Source of the DNA: Methylotenera sp.
GTDB lineage: Bacteria > Pseudomonadota > Gammaproteobacteria > Burkholderiales > Methylophilaceae
NCBI GenBank assembly: GCA_017880905.1
Contig: JADGRO010000014.1
Span: forward strand, 1-64,000
Reading direction: 5' to 3'
DNA: 64,000 nucleotides
Within the stretch, counting starts at the first letter, position 1. Each line of letters begins with the position of its first letter. A program made the translations under genes and the position numbers. The notes below the pieces were generated by a model. That model made no database searches. It saw only the letters and a program-made list of their open reading frames with translations, and was not told the DNA's origin. Positions 16,478 through 23,960 of the stretch are shown in pieces.

Positions 16478-17259
16478 GTCCAAGCCGCTAGAAACTCTTT
16501 CCAATGTGCGGCTTTATGTTCAACGGCATAGCCGCTTAAAGTCTCTCGCACCAGCTTAATCTCGGCCTCGTAGGCGGCTGGCGTCAAGTGCCCGCGCATC
16601 AACTGAAAGCGCAAAAACACCAGATGCGTATTGGCAACATCGGTCTCGCAATAATTGCGAATCGCCTCAATTTCACCTGCTTTAAACGCATCCCACACTT
16701 TGCTACCATCCATGCCCAGCTTGCCGGGGAAGCCGCATAATTGCGCAATATCATCCAGTGGTGCATTAGCACGTGCATTAAACATCGCTAGTAAATCCAT
16801 TAAATCCAAGTGGCGCGAATGGTAGCGGCTGATGTAATTATTCCACTTAAACTCTTTATCGTCCTCGCCCATCTCCCAATATCTAGGCGCTTGCACACTA
16901 TTTACCATGGCACGGTAATGCAGTACGGGCAGGTCGAAACCGCCGCCGTTCCACGAGACAATTTGTGGTGTGTATTTTTCGATACCATCAAAAAAACGTT
17001 GGATGATTTCTGCCTCAGACGCATCTTGCTCGCCCAAACTCCACACTTTGAAATGATTACCCTCGCGCAAGGCACATGAAATCGCGCAAATTTTGTGTTG
17101 TTGTAATGGTAAAAAATCACTGCCGCTGTGCTGACGGCGTTGATGAAATGCGATGTTGGCAACATCTTCATCTGTCACGCTAGAAGGCATGTCCAATAAG
17201 GCGCGCAGGCCAGTTACATCCGGGATAGTTTCGATATCAAAAACAAGAGTGGGCGTCAT
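16474..17259 (-). CDS. Predicted 3'-5' exonuclease (DnaQ-like/PolB-type, DEDDy)
   Basis: A 261-residue protein of the DnaQ-like superfamily. Exo I is LVFDIETIPD at residues 5-14 (Asp/Glu metal ligands), exo II is QIVSWNGGGFDLPVLHYRA, and exo III is NYCETDVANTHLVFLRF (Tyr-type Asp). This matches the stand-alone 'predicted 3'-5' exonuclease related to PolB' family, often annotated near exopolysaccharide genes; physiological role is not established. A shorter, diverged copy of its first 65 codons lies 0.9 kb away at 17976-18175. Confidence 0.85.
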   Translation of the reverse strand: MTPTLVFDIETIPDVTGLRALLDMPSSVTDEDVANIAFHQRRQHSGSDFLPLQQHKICAISCALREGNHFKVWSLGEQDASEAEIIQRFFDGIEKYTPQIVSWNGGGFDLPVLHYRAMVNSVQAPRYWEMGEDDKEFKWNNYISRYHSRHLDLMDLLAMFNARANAPLDDIAQLCGFPGKLGMDGSKVWDAFKAGEIEAIRNYCETDVANTHLVFLRFQLMRGHLTPAAYEAEIKLVRETLSGYAVEHKAAHWKEFLAAWT

Positions 17260-17343
17260 GCGCTAAGCATACACCAAATGAACATCTTTCGTCATTCCCG
17301 CCCAAACTGGAAAACGCGGCAATGCCTTTGCAGTTGGCGTGCC

Positions 17344-17832
17344 TTACGCTGGTAGGGCCAATGCTAGAACCTGATTCAAGACCATACCTTCGGCCATTTG
17401 CAAGGTCTCTTCTTCCGCCTTGTGGATGAGGATAGGCATCACCATCTCGTTACCCTCAAATAAAATCATGGCGTGGCATATTGGGTCATTTCCATTGAGT
17501 GGTGTAAATTTACCAAATCCGTACTTAGAGTTTCTAATCACCTGCCATGCGCCTCTGGGTTCTGCATATTCCGGTTTGGAGAAATGGTAGCCGATTTCTT
17601 CTGTCCTCATACTTTGGAGTGCGTAGCCAGCATCTTCTGCCATTAATCTCCAGCAGATTTCATCCTCTCTGCTGGTGTTTTGCAGCTGGTAGAGATACCA
17701 CTCATCGTCATATTCCAGCCGAAAAATGCTGTGGATCAAGCCTGTGCTCGTGTTCATGGTGTAGTACATACCTTGGTCATCCAAGGTAATCGCCTTACCA
17801 TAAGTAGGAAAACTAAAGACATTGCTTGCCAT
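17344..17832 (-). CDS. Hypothetical protein
   Basis: A 162-residue soluble protein with no signal peptide or membrane helix. It is rich in aromatic residues: MYYTMNTSTGLIHSIFRLEY, YLYQLQN, RGAWQVIRNSKYGFGKF. A good ribosome site GGGAG lies 9 bases upstream of the ATG at 17832, which supports real translation. I do not recognise it. It lies between the intact exonuclease gene and a broken copy of it, so it may have come with the duplication or have been inserted in between. Confidence 0.6.
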   Translation of the reverse strand: MASNVFSFPTYGKAITLDDQGMYYTMNTSTGLIHSIFRLEYDDEWYLYQLQNTSREDEICWRLMAEDAGYALQSMRTEEIGYHFSKPEYAEPRGAWQVIRNSKYGFGKFTPLNGNDPICHAMILFEGNEMVMPILIHKAEEETLQMAEGMVLNQVLALALPA

Positions 17833-17975
17833 TACAACGCTCCCTTAACTTGAGTTAAATTAGCTACAGTGTATTTCAACACTAGCAAGATTTAAGCCAA
17901 AAACAACAAGGGATTAATGGGTTATTTCAATCGTAAGCTTAATTCAGGAAAATAAATTGATGCTGACCCCTTAAG

Positions 17976-18175
17976 TCAGTCGCGCAACGCGCACGAAATC
18001 GCGCAAATTTTATGTTGCTGCAAAGGCAAAAAATCATTGCCGTTATGTAGCCTGCGTTGATGAAATGCGATATTGGCAACATCTCATCCGTTGCCTCAGC
18101 AGGCACATCCAGCAAGGCGCGCAAGCCAGCAGTATCTGGGATGGTTTCGATGTCGAATACAAGTGTAGGTGTCAT
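17976..18175 (-). pseudogene. Diverged, truncated copy of the 3'-5' exonuclease 5' end
   Basis: On the minus strand an ATG at 18175 opens MTPTLVFDIETIPDTAGLRA, nearly the same as the intact gene at 17259 (VTG instead of TAG). After about 30 codons the frame breaks: the run at 18083-18085 reads ATCTCATC where the intact gene has ATCTTCATC, a one-base loss. Similarity continues in another frame to about 17976 and then stops abruptly beside the sequence TTGATGCTGACCCC at 17957-17970. About 200 bp of the gene is present, with many substitutions, so the duplication is not recent. Confidence 0.8.
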
Positions 18176-18179
18176 ATAG

Positions 18180-18661
18180 TTAAGTATACTTTTTAAGACA
18201 CTCAATGTCTTTGAGGTGTTTGCCTATTTGCACTTCCTCTGAGGCCACGGCTAGTTCTTTTAGACGAATTAACGACGCCACTGACGCTAGACGAACTGGA
18301 ATATTAAATACTCTCGCCTCTACCGCATCATTTGCGACTTCGGCATAGGTTAGGCCATCTTTTTTGGGAGTAAGTAGTTCAGCGTAATAAAACCCTTTCA
18401 ATGGCACTTGTAATCCAAGCTTCATGAAAGAATTTGGGAGAAAACCACTTAAGTTTAGGCTTATAAGAGATTGGGAAATACGCTCTGAATTTTCTAGCGA
18501 ATTATTTACAAGGAGATCCATATCATCCGCTTGGCGGTCGGCGCAATACCATGCAACCGCTAGACCGCCAATAACAACAAATTCTACATTCTGGTAACAA
18601 AAGTATGAATAAGTCCTTCATTCGCGCCAACGTGGATAAGTGTGTTGCCTACCCTATTCAT
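18180..18661 (-). pseudogene. Minimal nucleotidyltransferase (MNT/AbiEii-like), frameshifted
   Basis: The downstream frame carries NVEFVVIGGLAVAWYC followed by ADRQADDMDLLVNN, the nucleotidyltransferase GG...DDMDhL motif, and ends with 'LIRLKELAVA....KHLKDIECL', usual in these proteins. No start codon exists in that frame. The frame above it has an ATG at 18661 leading MNRVGNTLIHVGANEGLIHT to FVTRM and a stop. Restoring one base near 18585-18591 (CAGAATG from CAGAAATG) joins them as FVTRNVEFVVIGG, a one-base deletion. Related proteins are antitoxin or nucleotidyltransferase parts of toxin-antitoxin pairs; the partner is not seen here. Confidence 0.65.
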
Positions 18662-18670
18662 AAAAAAATC

Positions 18671-19087
18671 TTACTTCTTCACCCAGCCGCCTGCGCCTTG
18701 ATACCACCAGCCGCCTTGTGCTTTATCTATCCATCGCCCTGCGAAGGTGTTTTGAATGTCGCCTTGCCATTCCGGGTGGCCATTGGCGGTGGCGATTTCT
18801 TTATATAAATTGGCGCGGTCTGCATTCTCAGCCGAAACCAAGCCATTTAAAGCACCGCGATCTTTTAGCGGCACTGCGTTTGCATCTTTAATTGCAATCA
18901 TGCCATCTTTAGTTAAACCAACTGCCCCGCTGCTATAAAACGGGCTTAATTGGCCGTGACGCGTTTGCATGCTGGCTTTTAGCGCTGCAATGGCAGGGGT
19001 GTTAATCTCTAAATCTGCTGCGGCAACTGCCCCGTTAGCAGCAAATATTGTGACAACAACTAACAAGCTTAAAAGTAGTTTTTTCAT
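18671..19087 (-). CDS. ydbL: YdbL family protein (DUF1318), exported
   Basis: About 138 residues from the ATG at 19087, which follows AAGGATATGAGAAA; the open frame extends 33 codons further but includes no good signal. The start MKKLLLSLLVVVTIFAANGAVAA is a clean signal peptide. The mature part (LKASMQTRHGQLSPFYSSGA, VGLTKDGMIAIKDANAVPLK, ENADRANLYKEIATANGHPE) matches the DUF1318 family. In E. coli ydbL is third in ydbH-ynbE-ydbL, an operon for an AsmA-like bridge between the two membranes, and the same order is present here. The C-terminus has an unusual GGWWYQGAGGWVKK end. Confidence 0.82.
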   Translation of the reverse strand: MKKLLLSLLVVVTIFAANGAVAAADLEINTPAIAALKASMQTRHGQLSPFYSSGAVGLTKDGMIAIKDANAVPLKDRGALNGLVSAENADRANLYKEIATANGHPEWQGDIQNTFAGRWIDKAQGGWWYQGAGGWVKK

Positions 19088-19118
19088 TTTCTCATATCCT
19101 TTTTTTAAATAATGGCCT

Positions 19119-19331
19119 TTATTTTGCAGGTGCATCGGCAGGAGTATCAGCGGGTTTGCCAGCTGGCGCGTCTGTTGGTTTTGCACCCTCTTGGCCTTGT
19201 TTTAGCTGCCAAACTTCGTCGATAATCTTATCGGCCGCTTTTTCTGCCGCCGCGGCGGGAAAGTAAATATTTATAGTGACACAAGCTGGCAAAATTGCCG
19301 CTAAGCTTAATCCAACTAGCCATTTTTTCAT
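19119..19331 (-). CDS. ynbE: YnbE-like small lipoprotein
   Basis: 70 residues with a lipoprotein signal MKKWLVGLSLAAILPAC (lipobox LPAC), then VTINIYFPAAAAEKAADKII. YnbE of E. coli forms beta-strand stacks on the periplasmic end of YdbH, and the short VTINIYFP strand fits that role. The C-terminus is a low-complexity Ala/Pro/Asp/Lys tail (DAPAGKPADTPADAPAK), absent from E. coli YnbE. It lies between ydbH and ydbL, 36 bases after the former, all on one strand. Assignment rests on operon order plus the lipobox and strand. Confidence 0.75.
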   Translation of the reverse strand: MKKWLVGLSLAAILPACVTINIYFPAAAAEKAADKIIDEVWQLKQGQEGAKPTDAPAGKPADTPADAPAK

Positions 19332-19367
19332 TTTTAATCCTTTAATATTATTTATTTATACCATCAT

Positions 19368-21149
19368 CTATTTAACTATCGCCTTGCTGTTGCCATCAAT
19401 CACACGTTTAATGCGGTCTATTAGTTCACCCCAACTCACGGTTTGATTGTACCCCAACACGGTAATTGAGGGTATGCCACTCCCTTTAACGATTACGTAC
19501 CCCCCTGGCGTTGACCCGATGCCGCTCATTTCGCAAATATCGTTGTGTAATTTGCAGCTTAAGCCCATTTTTTCGTAATTAAATTGCTTAAAAAAACGTA
19601 AGAAACTGCGCTCTACTGCCGCTCCCGCACCTGCACCGCCTAGTGATGATATATTTTCTACCGCGCGTTGTGAGATTTTTTTAGTATATTTGCCAGGGCT
19701 GCTCTCTAGTTTGGCGTCCATCTTCACGGGCTTCCAATTAAGCATTTCTAAGCCCTGCACGTCACCATCCAACTTGCCCTCGATGGCGCCAAAGCTGAAG
19801 GTACGCGTTAATTCTCCTAAATCTAAATTTCTCATGGTTAAATCGGCACTCAATTTTGGAGCGTCAGTTAGCGGATTAATCATAGTGAGCTGCGTGACTT
19901 TTACTTGCCCATCAAACACATTGAGCACAATCTCGCCATCGGTCGTTAAAATGCCGCCGCTATAGGTAACAAGTGGGATTTCAGCTGACGCCTTGCCCTG
20001 CATGATCGGCAATTTAAAGGCGCGGCTGGCATCCGGCATAGAGATTGGCGTAAGCGACGCGCGCAAATGCCAATACCAATTGTCATTGATATGCGCAGCT
20101 GAAATATCGCTCAACTTAAACGCGCCATCTAAAATTGGCAATGTAATTTCAGGTGAAACGAGAGAATAACGATTGACCTCTGTCCCAATATTGGTGCGCC
20201 CTAGCGGCATGTTCAATAATTGACCATTTTCATATGAAAAACTGATTTTTGTGGCATCGTCATAACTCCACGGAATATCTGCATTCACATTGTAAAACGC
20301 AAATTTGTGATTTTTGTCATCAATATTCGCATCTTTTAAATTGATTTTAAAAGTTTTCAATTGTGAATCCACCACAGTCACACTCAAGGCCGCGTTGCCG
20401 TTTAAGTCTGCGTCATTTAATAATGTTTTACCTAAAAAAGGCTTAAATAACAAAGGATAAGCTTCGGCCAAATTTAAATTGGGTAAATCCGCATTTAATC
20501 GTTGAATATTGTATTTTTTGATATCAATTTGCCCGCTAAACTTTAAATCGCCTACTTTATCCAGCTTTAAAGTCGCGTTATCCAGTGTGAGAACATCGCC
20601 CCGCAAACTGCCTGCGGCTTGTAGCTCATGCCCACCATTAGCGAAATATAGCGGCTGCCAAAACACCTCGCCACTTTGCCAATTGAGCGCGCTGTTGAAA
20701 TGCAGCGTATCGCCGTCTTGCCTGGCTACCACGGCCAAATGGCCAGTGAGTTTATCGGCAGCGTGCAAGCCAGCCTCATCACTAAAATTAGCACCTTGCA
20801 AGTTTAAATTAGCGGCAAACCCTTTGGGTTGCGGCGTTACTTCTAGCGCGAATGGAAGATTGATGCGAGGTGCAGTAAATTTGCCATCAGTGCAATTCCA
20901 CACGTCTTGAGTAAGATTCACTGGTAGCAGGCAACGCATTTGCGCTTGCGCCCAAGCCTTATCGGCGGGCTGTTTCAGTTCAGTTTTAAGTGTAACCGTG
21001 GGCACGGCTTTTAAATTGAGATTAATATTTACGTTGCGTGCTTCGATACTCTCATTACTCAGCGCGCCTATTTGAATGTTAATTTGGCTGAGTGCAAACA
21101 CGTTTTGCGAAAGCAACAGCAAACAAGCAATAGTTGCGTTGCGCAACAT
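19368..21149 (-). CDS. ydbH: YdbH-like AsmA-type intermembrane protein, short form
   Basis: About 593 residues from the ATG at 21149 (MLRNATIACLLLLSQNVFA, an N-terminal signal or anchor). The rest is beta-rich with alternating polar and hydrophobic residues, as in AsmA-like proteins that form a lipid groove across the periplasm. The C-terminal segment 'FNYEKMGLSCKLHNDICEMSGIG' with a paired Cys and 'PGGYVIVKGSGIPSITVLGY' is the conserved YdbH end. E. coli YdbH is about 880 residues, so this one is shorter by a third. With ynbE and ydbL it forms the usual operon, thought to carry phospholipid to the outer membrane with partial redundancy to YhdP and TamB. Confidence 0.8.
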   Translation of the reverse strand: MLRNATIACLLLLSQNVFALSQINIQIGALSNESIEARNVNINLNLKAVPTVTLKTELKQPADKAWAQAQMRCLLPVNLTQDVWNCTDGKFTAPRINLPFALEVTPQPKGFAANLNLQGANFSDEAGLHAADKLTGHLAVVARQDGDTLHFNSALNWQSGEVFWQPLYFANGGHELQAAGSLRGDVLTLDNATLKLDKVGDLKFSGQIDIKKYNIQRLNADLPNLNLAEAYPLLFKPFLGKTLLNDADLNGNAALSVTVVDSQLKTFKINLKDANIDDKNHKFAFYNVNADIPWSYDDATKISFSYENGQLLNMPLGRTNIGTEVNRYSLVSPEITLPILDGAFKLSDISAAHINDNWYWHLRASLTPISMPDASRAFKLPIMQGKASAEIPLVTYSGGILTTDGEIVLNVFDGQVKVTQLTMINPLTDAPKLSADLTMRNLDLGELTRTFSFGAIEGKLDGDVQGLEMLNWKPVKMDAKLESSPGKYTKKISQRAVENISSLGGAGAGAAVERSFLRFFKQFNYEKMGLSCKLHNDICEMSGIGSTPGGYVIVKGSGIPSITVLGYNQTVSWGELIDRIKRVIDGNSKAIVK

Positions 21150-21154
21150 GCTTA

Positions 21155-22057
21155 TTAAGGAAAAACTCCGGTTGATAAATAACGATCGCCTCGATCGCAA
21201 ACGATAGAAACGATGACCGCATTTTCCACTTCTTTCGAGATTTGTAGCGCCGTGTAAAGTGCGCCGCCACTCGATATTCCCGCAAAAATGCCTTCTTCCA
21301 TTGCCAGTTTTCTGATCATATTTTCAGCATTTTTCTGGTTCACATAACGCAATTCATCTACGCGTTTTGCATCATAAATCTTGGGCAAATATTCTTCTGT
21401 CCATTTACGAATGCCGGGGATTTGGCTGCCTTCTTCGGGCTGGACTCCTATAATGTGGATCGCTGGATTTTGTTCTTTTAGAAATCGTGAGACGCCCATA
21501 ATCGTGCCCGTAGTACCCATGCTGGAAACAAAATGAGTGATTTTGCCTGCCGTATCGCGCCAAATCTCCGGTCCTGTGCCTTCGTAATGTGCAAGCGGAT
21601 TATCACTATTACCAAATTGGTCCAGCACGATACCTTCGCCTTCTGCTTGTAGCTTCATTGCAACATCGCGAGCCAGCTCCATACTGCCGTCTTTTGGTGT
21701 CAATACGAGCTCCGCGCCATATGCAGTCATGCTTTGACGACGCTCTACGCTTTGACTTTCTGGCATTACCAATACCATTTTATAGCCGCGCATGGCCGCC
21801 ACCATTGCCAGCGCGATGCCTGTATTGCCGCTCGTCGCTTCAATCAGCGTATCACCAGGCTTGATATCACCACGCGCTTCGGCGCGTGCAATCATGCTGT
21901 GCGCGGGGCGATCTTTCACCGATCCCGCAGGATTATTGCCCTCAAGTTTGAGCAAAATGGTGTTCGTAGTTTTGCCCTGCATGCGCTTGAGCGCTACTAG
22001 CGGCGTATTGCCAACAAAATCATCCAATGTTTTAAAATCAAGAGTTTTGTAATTCAT
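21155..22057 (-). CDS. cysM: Cysteine synthase B
   Basis: About 300 residues from the ATG at 22057; a TTG at 22069 is also in frame but overlaps dsbB. A PLP enzyme that makes cysteine (or S-sulfocysteine) from O-acetylserine. Motifs: LEGNNPAGSVKDRPAHSMI with the PLP-binding Lys, EATSGNTGIALAM, the phosphate-binding VSSMGTTGTIMGVSRFL, and the C-terminal 'ISSGGALYTAL' and CDRGDRYLSTGVFP. The NPAGSVKDR form (rather than NP-x-SVKDR) and the short C-terminus point to CysM rather than CysK. It is followed after 6 bases by ydbH. Confidence 0.92.
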   Translation of the reverse strand: MNYKTLDFKTLDDFVGNTPLVALKRMQGKTTNTILLKLEGNNPAGSVKDRPAHSMIARAEARGDIKPGDTLIEATSGNTGIALAMVAAMRGYKMVLVMPESQSVERRQSMTAYGAELVLTPKDGSMELARDVAMKLQAEGEGIVLDQFGNSDNPLAHYEGTGPEIWRDTAGKITHFVSSMGTTGTIMGVSRFLKEQNPAIHIIGVQPEEGSQIPGIRKWTEEYLPKIYDAKRVDELRYVNQKNAENMIRKLAMEEGIFAGISSGGALYTALQISKEVENAVIVSIVCDRGDRYLSTGVFP

Positions 22058-22065
22058 ATTTTTAT

Positions 22066-22578
22066 TCAACTTGTTTTTAAGTTTAACTTGGCTAAATATA
22101 TCGCATACACACCAAATCCAATAAAAGCAATCAAGCCCAATTGCGGCAGCGTCAATCCAAACAGCGTCCAGTCAATCGCCGCGCAATCGCCAGTGCCTCT
22201 AAAAATAAGCGTAAACATTTTTTTAAGCGGGAAATTGTCGAACATGTAATCAAAACCGACACCGCAATCGGCAATAATTTCGCCCTTGTGCGCTTGCAAA
22301 TACCAATGGCGAATCGCCCATCCTGCGCCGCTCAGCGCAGCGAGCACTTGTAGAATCGTCAAAATTTTTGCATAAATGGTGGCGGGTTTTACAAACGCCG
22401 CGATTAAAAACAGTAAGCCCAAACCCATAAAAAACATGCGTTGCGTGATGCACAATGGGCAAGGCTCTAGGTTGTAATGTGTTTGTATCAGCAATGCTAA
22501 ACCAACCAAGCCGAAACAACTGACAAAACCAATTAAATACCCAGTACGGCCAACAAGAAGTTTATTTAGCATATTCAT
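22066..22578 (-). CDS. dsbB: Disulfide bond formation protein DsbB
   Basis: A 170-residue inner-membrane protein with four helices. The first cysteine pair is in LEPCPLCITQRMF (CxxC after the first helix) and the second is Cys in IIADCGVGF and GTGDCAAIDW in the second periplasmic loop. DsbB passes electrons from DsbA to ubiquinone. Arg in TQRM just after the CxxC is the conserved quinone-contact residue. The gene overlaps no real neighbour except the possible TTG start of cysM. Confidence 0.92.
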   Translation of the reverse strand: MNMLNKLLVGRTGYLIGFVSCFGLVGLALLIQTHYNLEPCPLCITQRMFFMGLGLLFLIAAFVKPATIYAKILTILQVLAALSGAGWAIRHWYLQAHKGEIIADCGVGFDYMFDNFPLKKMFTLIFRGTGDCAAIDWTLFGLTLPQLGLIAFIGFGVYAIYLAKLNLKTS

Positions 22579-22637
22579 CTTTACCTTATAATCTTAAGAA
22601 ACATTTTAACCTAGATAAACTATTAGGCGAGCAAGCT

Positions 22638-23870
22638 TTGGCAGAAATTCCCACAAATTTAAGCAGCGCAAATTTAAACGGCCAGCACATCTTGACAGTG
22701 AGCGAGCTAAATCGTTTGGCGCGTGAAGTGCTGGAGATGAGTTTTCCGCTATTTTGGGTATCTGGCGAGGTTTCCAACTTTACCCGTGCCGCCAGCGGTC
22801 ATTGGTATTTTTCGTTAAAAGACCTAACCGCTCAAGTCAAGTGCGTGATGTTTAAAGGCCGCAATAGTTATGTGGATTTTGTACCTCGCGAAGGCGATAA
22901 CATTGAAGCGCGTTGCACTGTGACGCTTTATGAAGCACGTGGCGATTTTCAGCTCACGGTGGAATTTATTCAACGCGCTGGCTTGGGCGCATTGTTTGAA
23001 GCGTTTGAAAAACTTAAACTAAAATTACAAAGCGAAGGCTTATTTGATGAGGCTTTCAAGCATCCTATCCCAAAATATCCCAAAACTATTGGCATAATCA
23101 CCTCACCAGATGCTGCCGCCTTACGTGACGTTTTAACTACGCTGAAACGGCGCAATCCCAGCATTGGTGTGATTATTTACCCCACCCCCGTGCAAGGTAA
23201 AGGCGCAGCAGAGCTGATTGCCAAGGCGATTGAAACTGCGAATGAACGCAACGAGGTGGACACACTCATCATCTGTCGCGGCGGTGGCAGCATGGAAGAT
23301 TTATGGCAATTTAACGAAGAAATTGTCGCGCGTGCCATTGCCAATTGCAAAATTCCGACCATCAGCGGCGTCGGCCATGAAACTGATTTTACTATTTGTG
23401 ATTTTGTTGCGGATATGCGTGCTGCTACACCCACCGCTGCGGCTGAGCTGGCTTGCATGGATATGAAAAGTTTAGAAAATCAATTGGCTAATTTATACAA
23501 TCAACTGAATAAGCAAATCACTTTTACACTGAATCAACATGGCCAGAAACTTGACTTTTTGGCTCGCAGGTTGACTTCGCCGCTGCAACAAATTGAAATT
23601 AAGGCCAATCAAATTAACCAACTCAAACACCGCATGGATATTGCCTTGCAGCGGCATTTTGAAACATGGCAACAAACTCTATTACGCTTAAAAAATAGTC
23701 TGGAACAACTTAGTCCGCAAGCGGTACTGGCGCGTGGCTACGCTATGGTGCATGATGAAACTGGGAAAATAATTAAAAGTGCTCAGCAACTTAAAACCGG
23801 AAATCACGTGAGCATTATTTTTGAGCGTGGTAGCGCCGATGCAACAGTTATTCGTATCAAAGCAGATTAA
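22638..23870 (+). CDS. xseA: Exodeoxyribonuclease VII large subunit
   Basis: A 410-residue protein. The N-terminal OB-fold (QHILTVSELNRLAREVLEMS, FTRAASGHWYFSLKD) is diagnostic. The catalytic region includes IGIITSPDAAALRDVLTTLK, DTLIICRGGGSMEDLWQFNE and SGVGHETDFTICDFVAD MRAATPTAA. Then a long coiled-coil to the C-terminal 'VLARGYAMVHD'. Works with the small XseB subunit, which is not in this window. The frame opens with TTG at 22638, preceded by AGGCGAGC; no ATG is close. Divergent from dsbB. Confidence 0.93.
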   Translation: MAEIPTNLSSANLNGQHILTVSELNRLAREVLEMSFPLFWVSGEVSNFTRAASGHWYFSLKDLTAQVKCVMFKGRNSYVDFVPREGDNIEARCTVTLYEARGDFQLTVEFIQRAGLGALFEAFEKLKLKLQSEGLFDEAFKHPIPKYPKTIGIITSPDAAALRDVLTTLKRRNPSIGVIIYPTPVQGKGAAELIAKAIETANERNEVDTLIICRGGGSMEDLWQFNEEIVARAIANCKIPTISGVGHETDFTICDFVADMRAATPTAAAELACMDMKSLENQLANLYNQLNKQITFTLNQHGQKLDFLARRLTSPLQQIEIKANQINQLKHRMDIALQRHFETWQQTLLRLKNSLEQLSPQAVLARGYAMVHDETGKIIKSAQQLKTGNHVSIIFERGSADATVIRIKAD

Positions 23871-23960
23871 TTTTTAAATAAGCTGTCTTATGTATTGGTT
23901 TGCATTGATTAATAATGGCTAATTGATTGATAATAGCACTTCGCTTTAAAGCCATTACCA

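Noticed and set aside
18605-18808. Plus-strand frame of 67 codons over ydbL and the broken nucleotidyltransferase
   Set aside because: It is a shadow of the minus-strand genes and has no family features.
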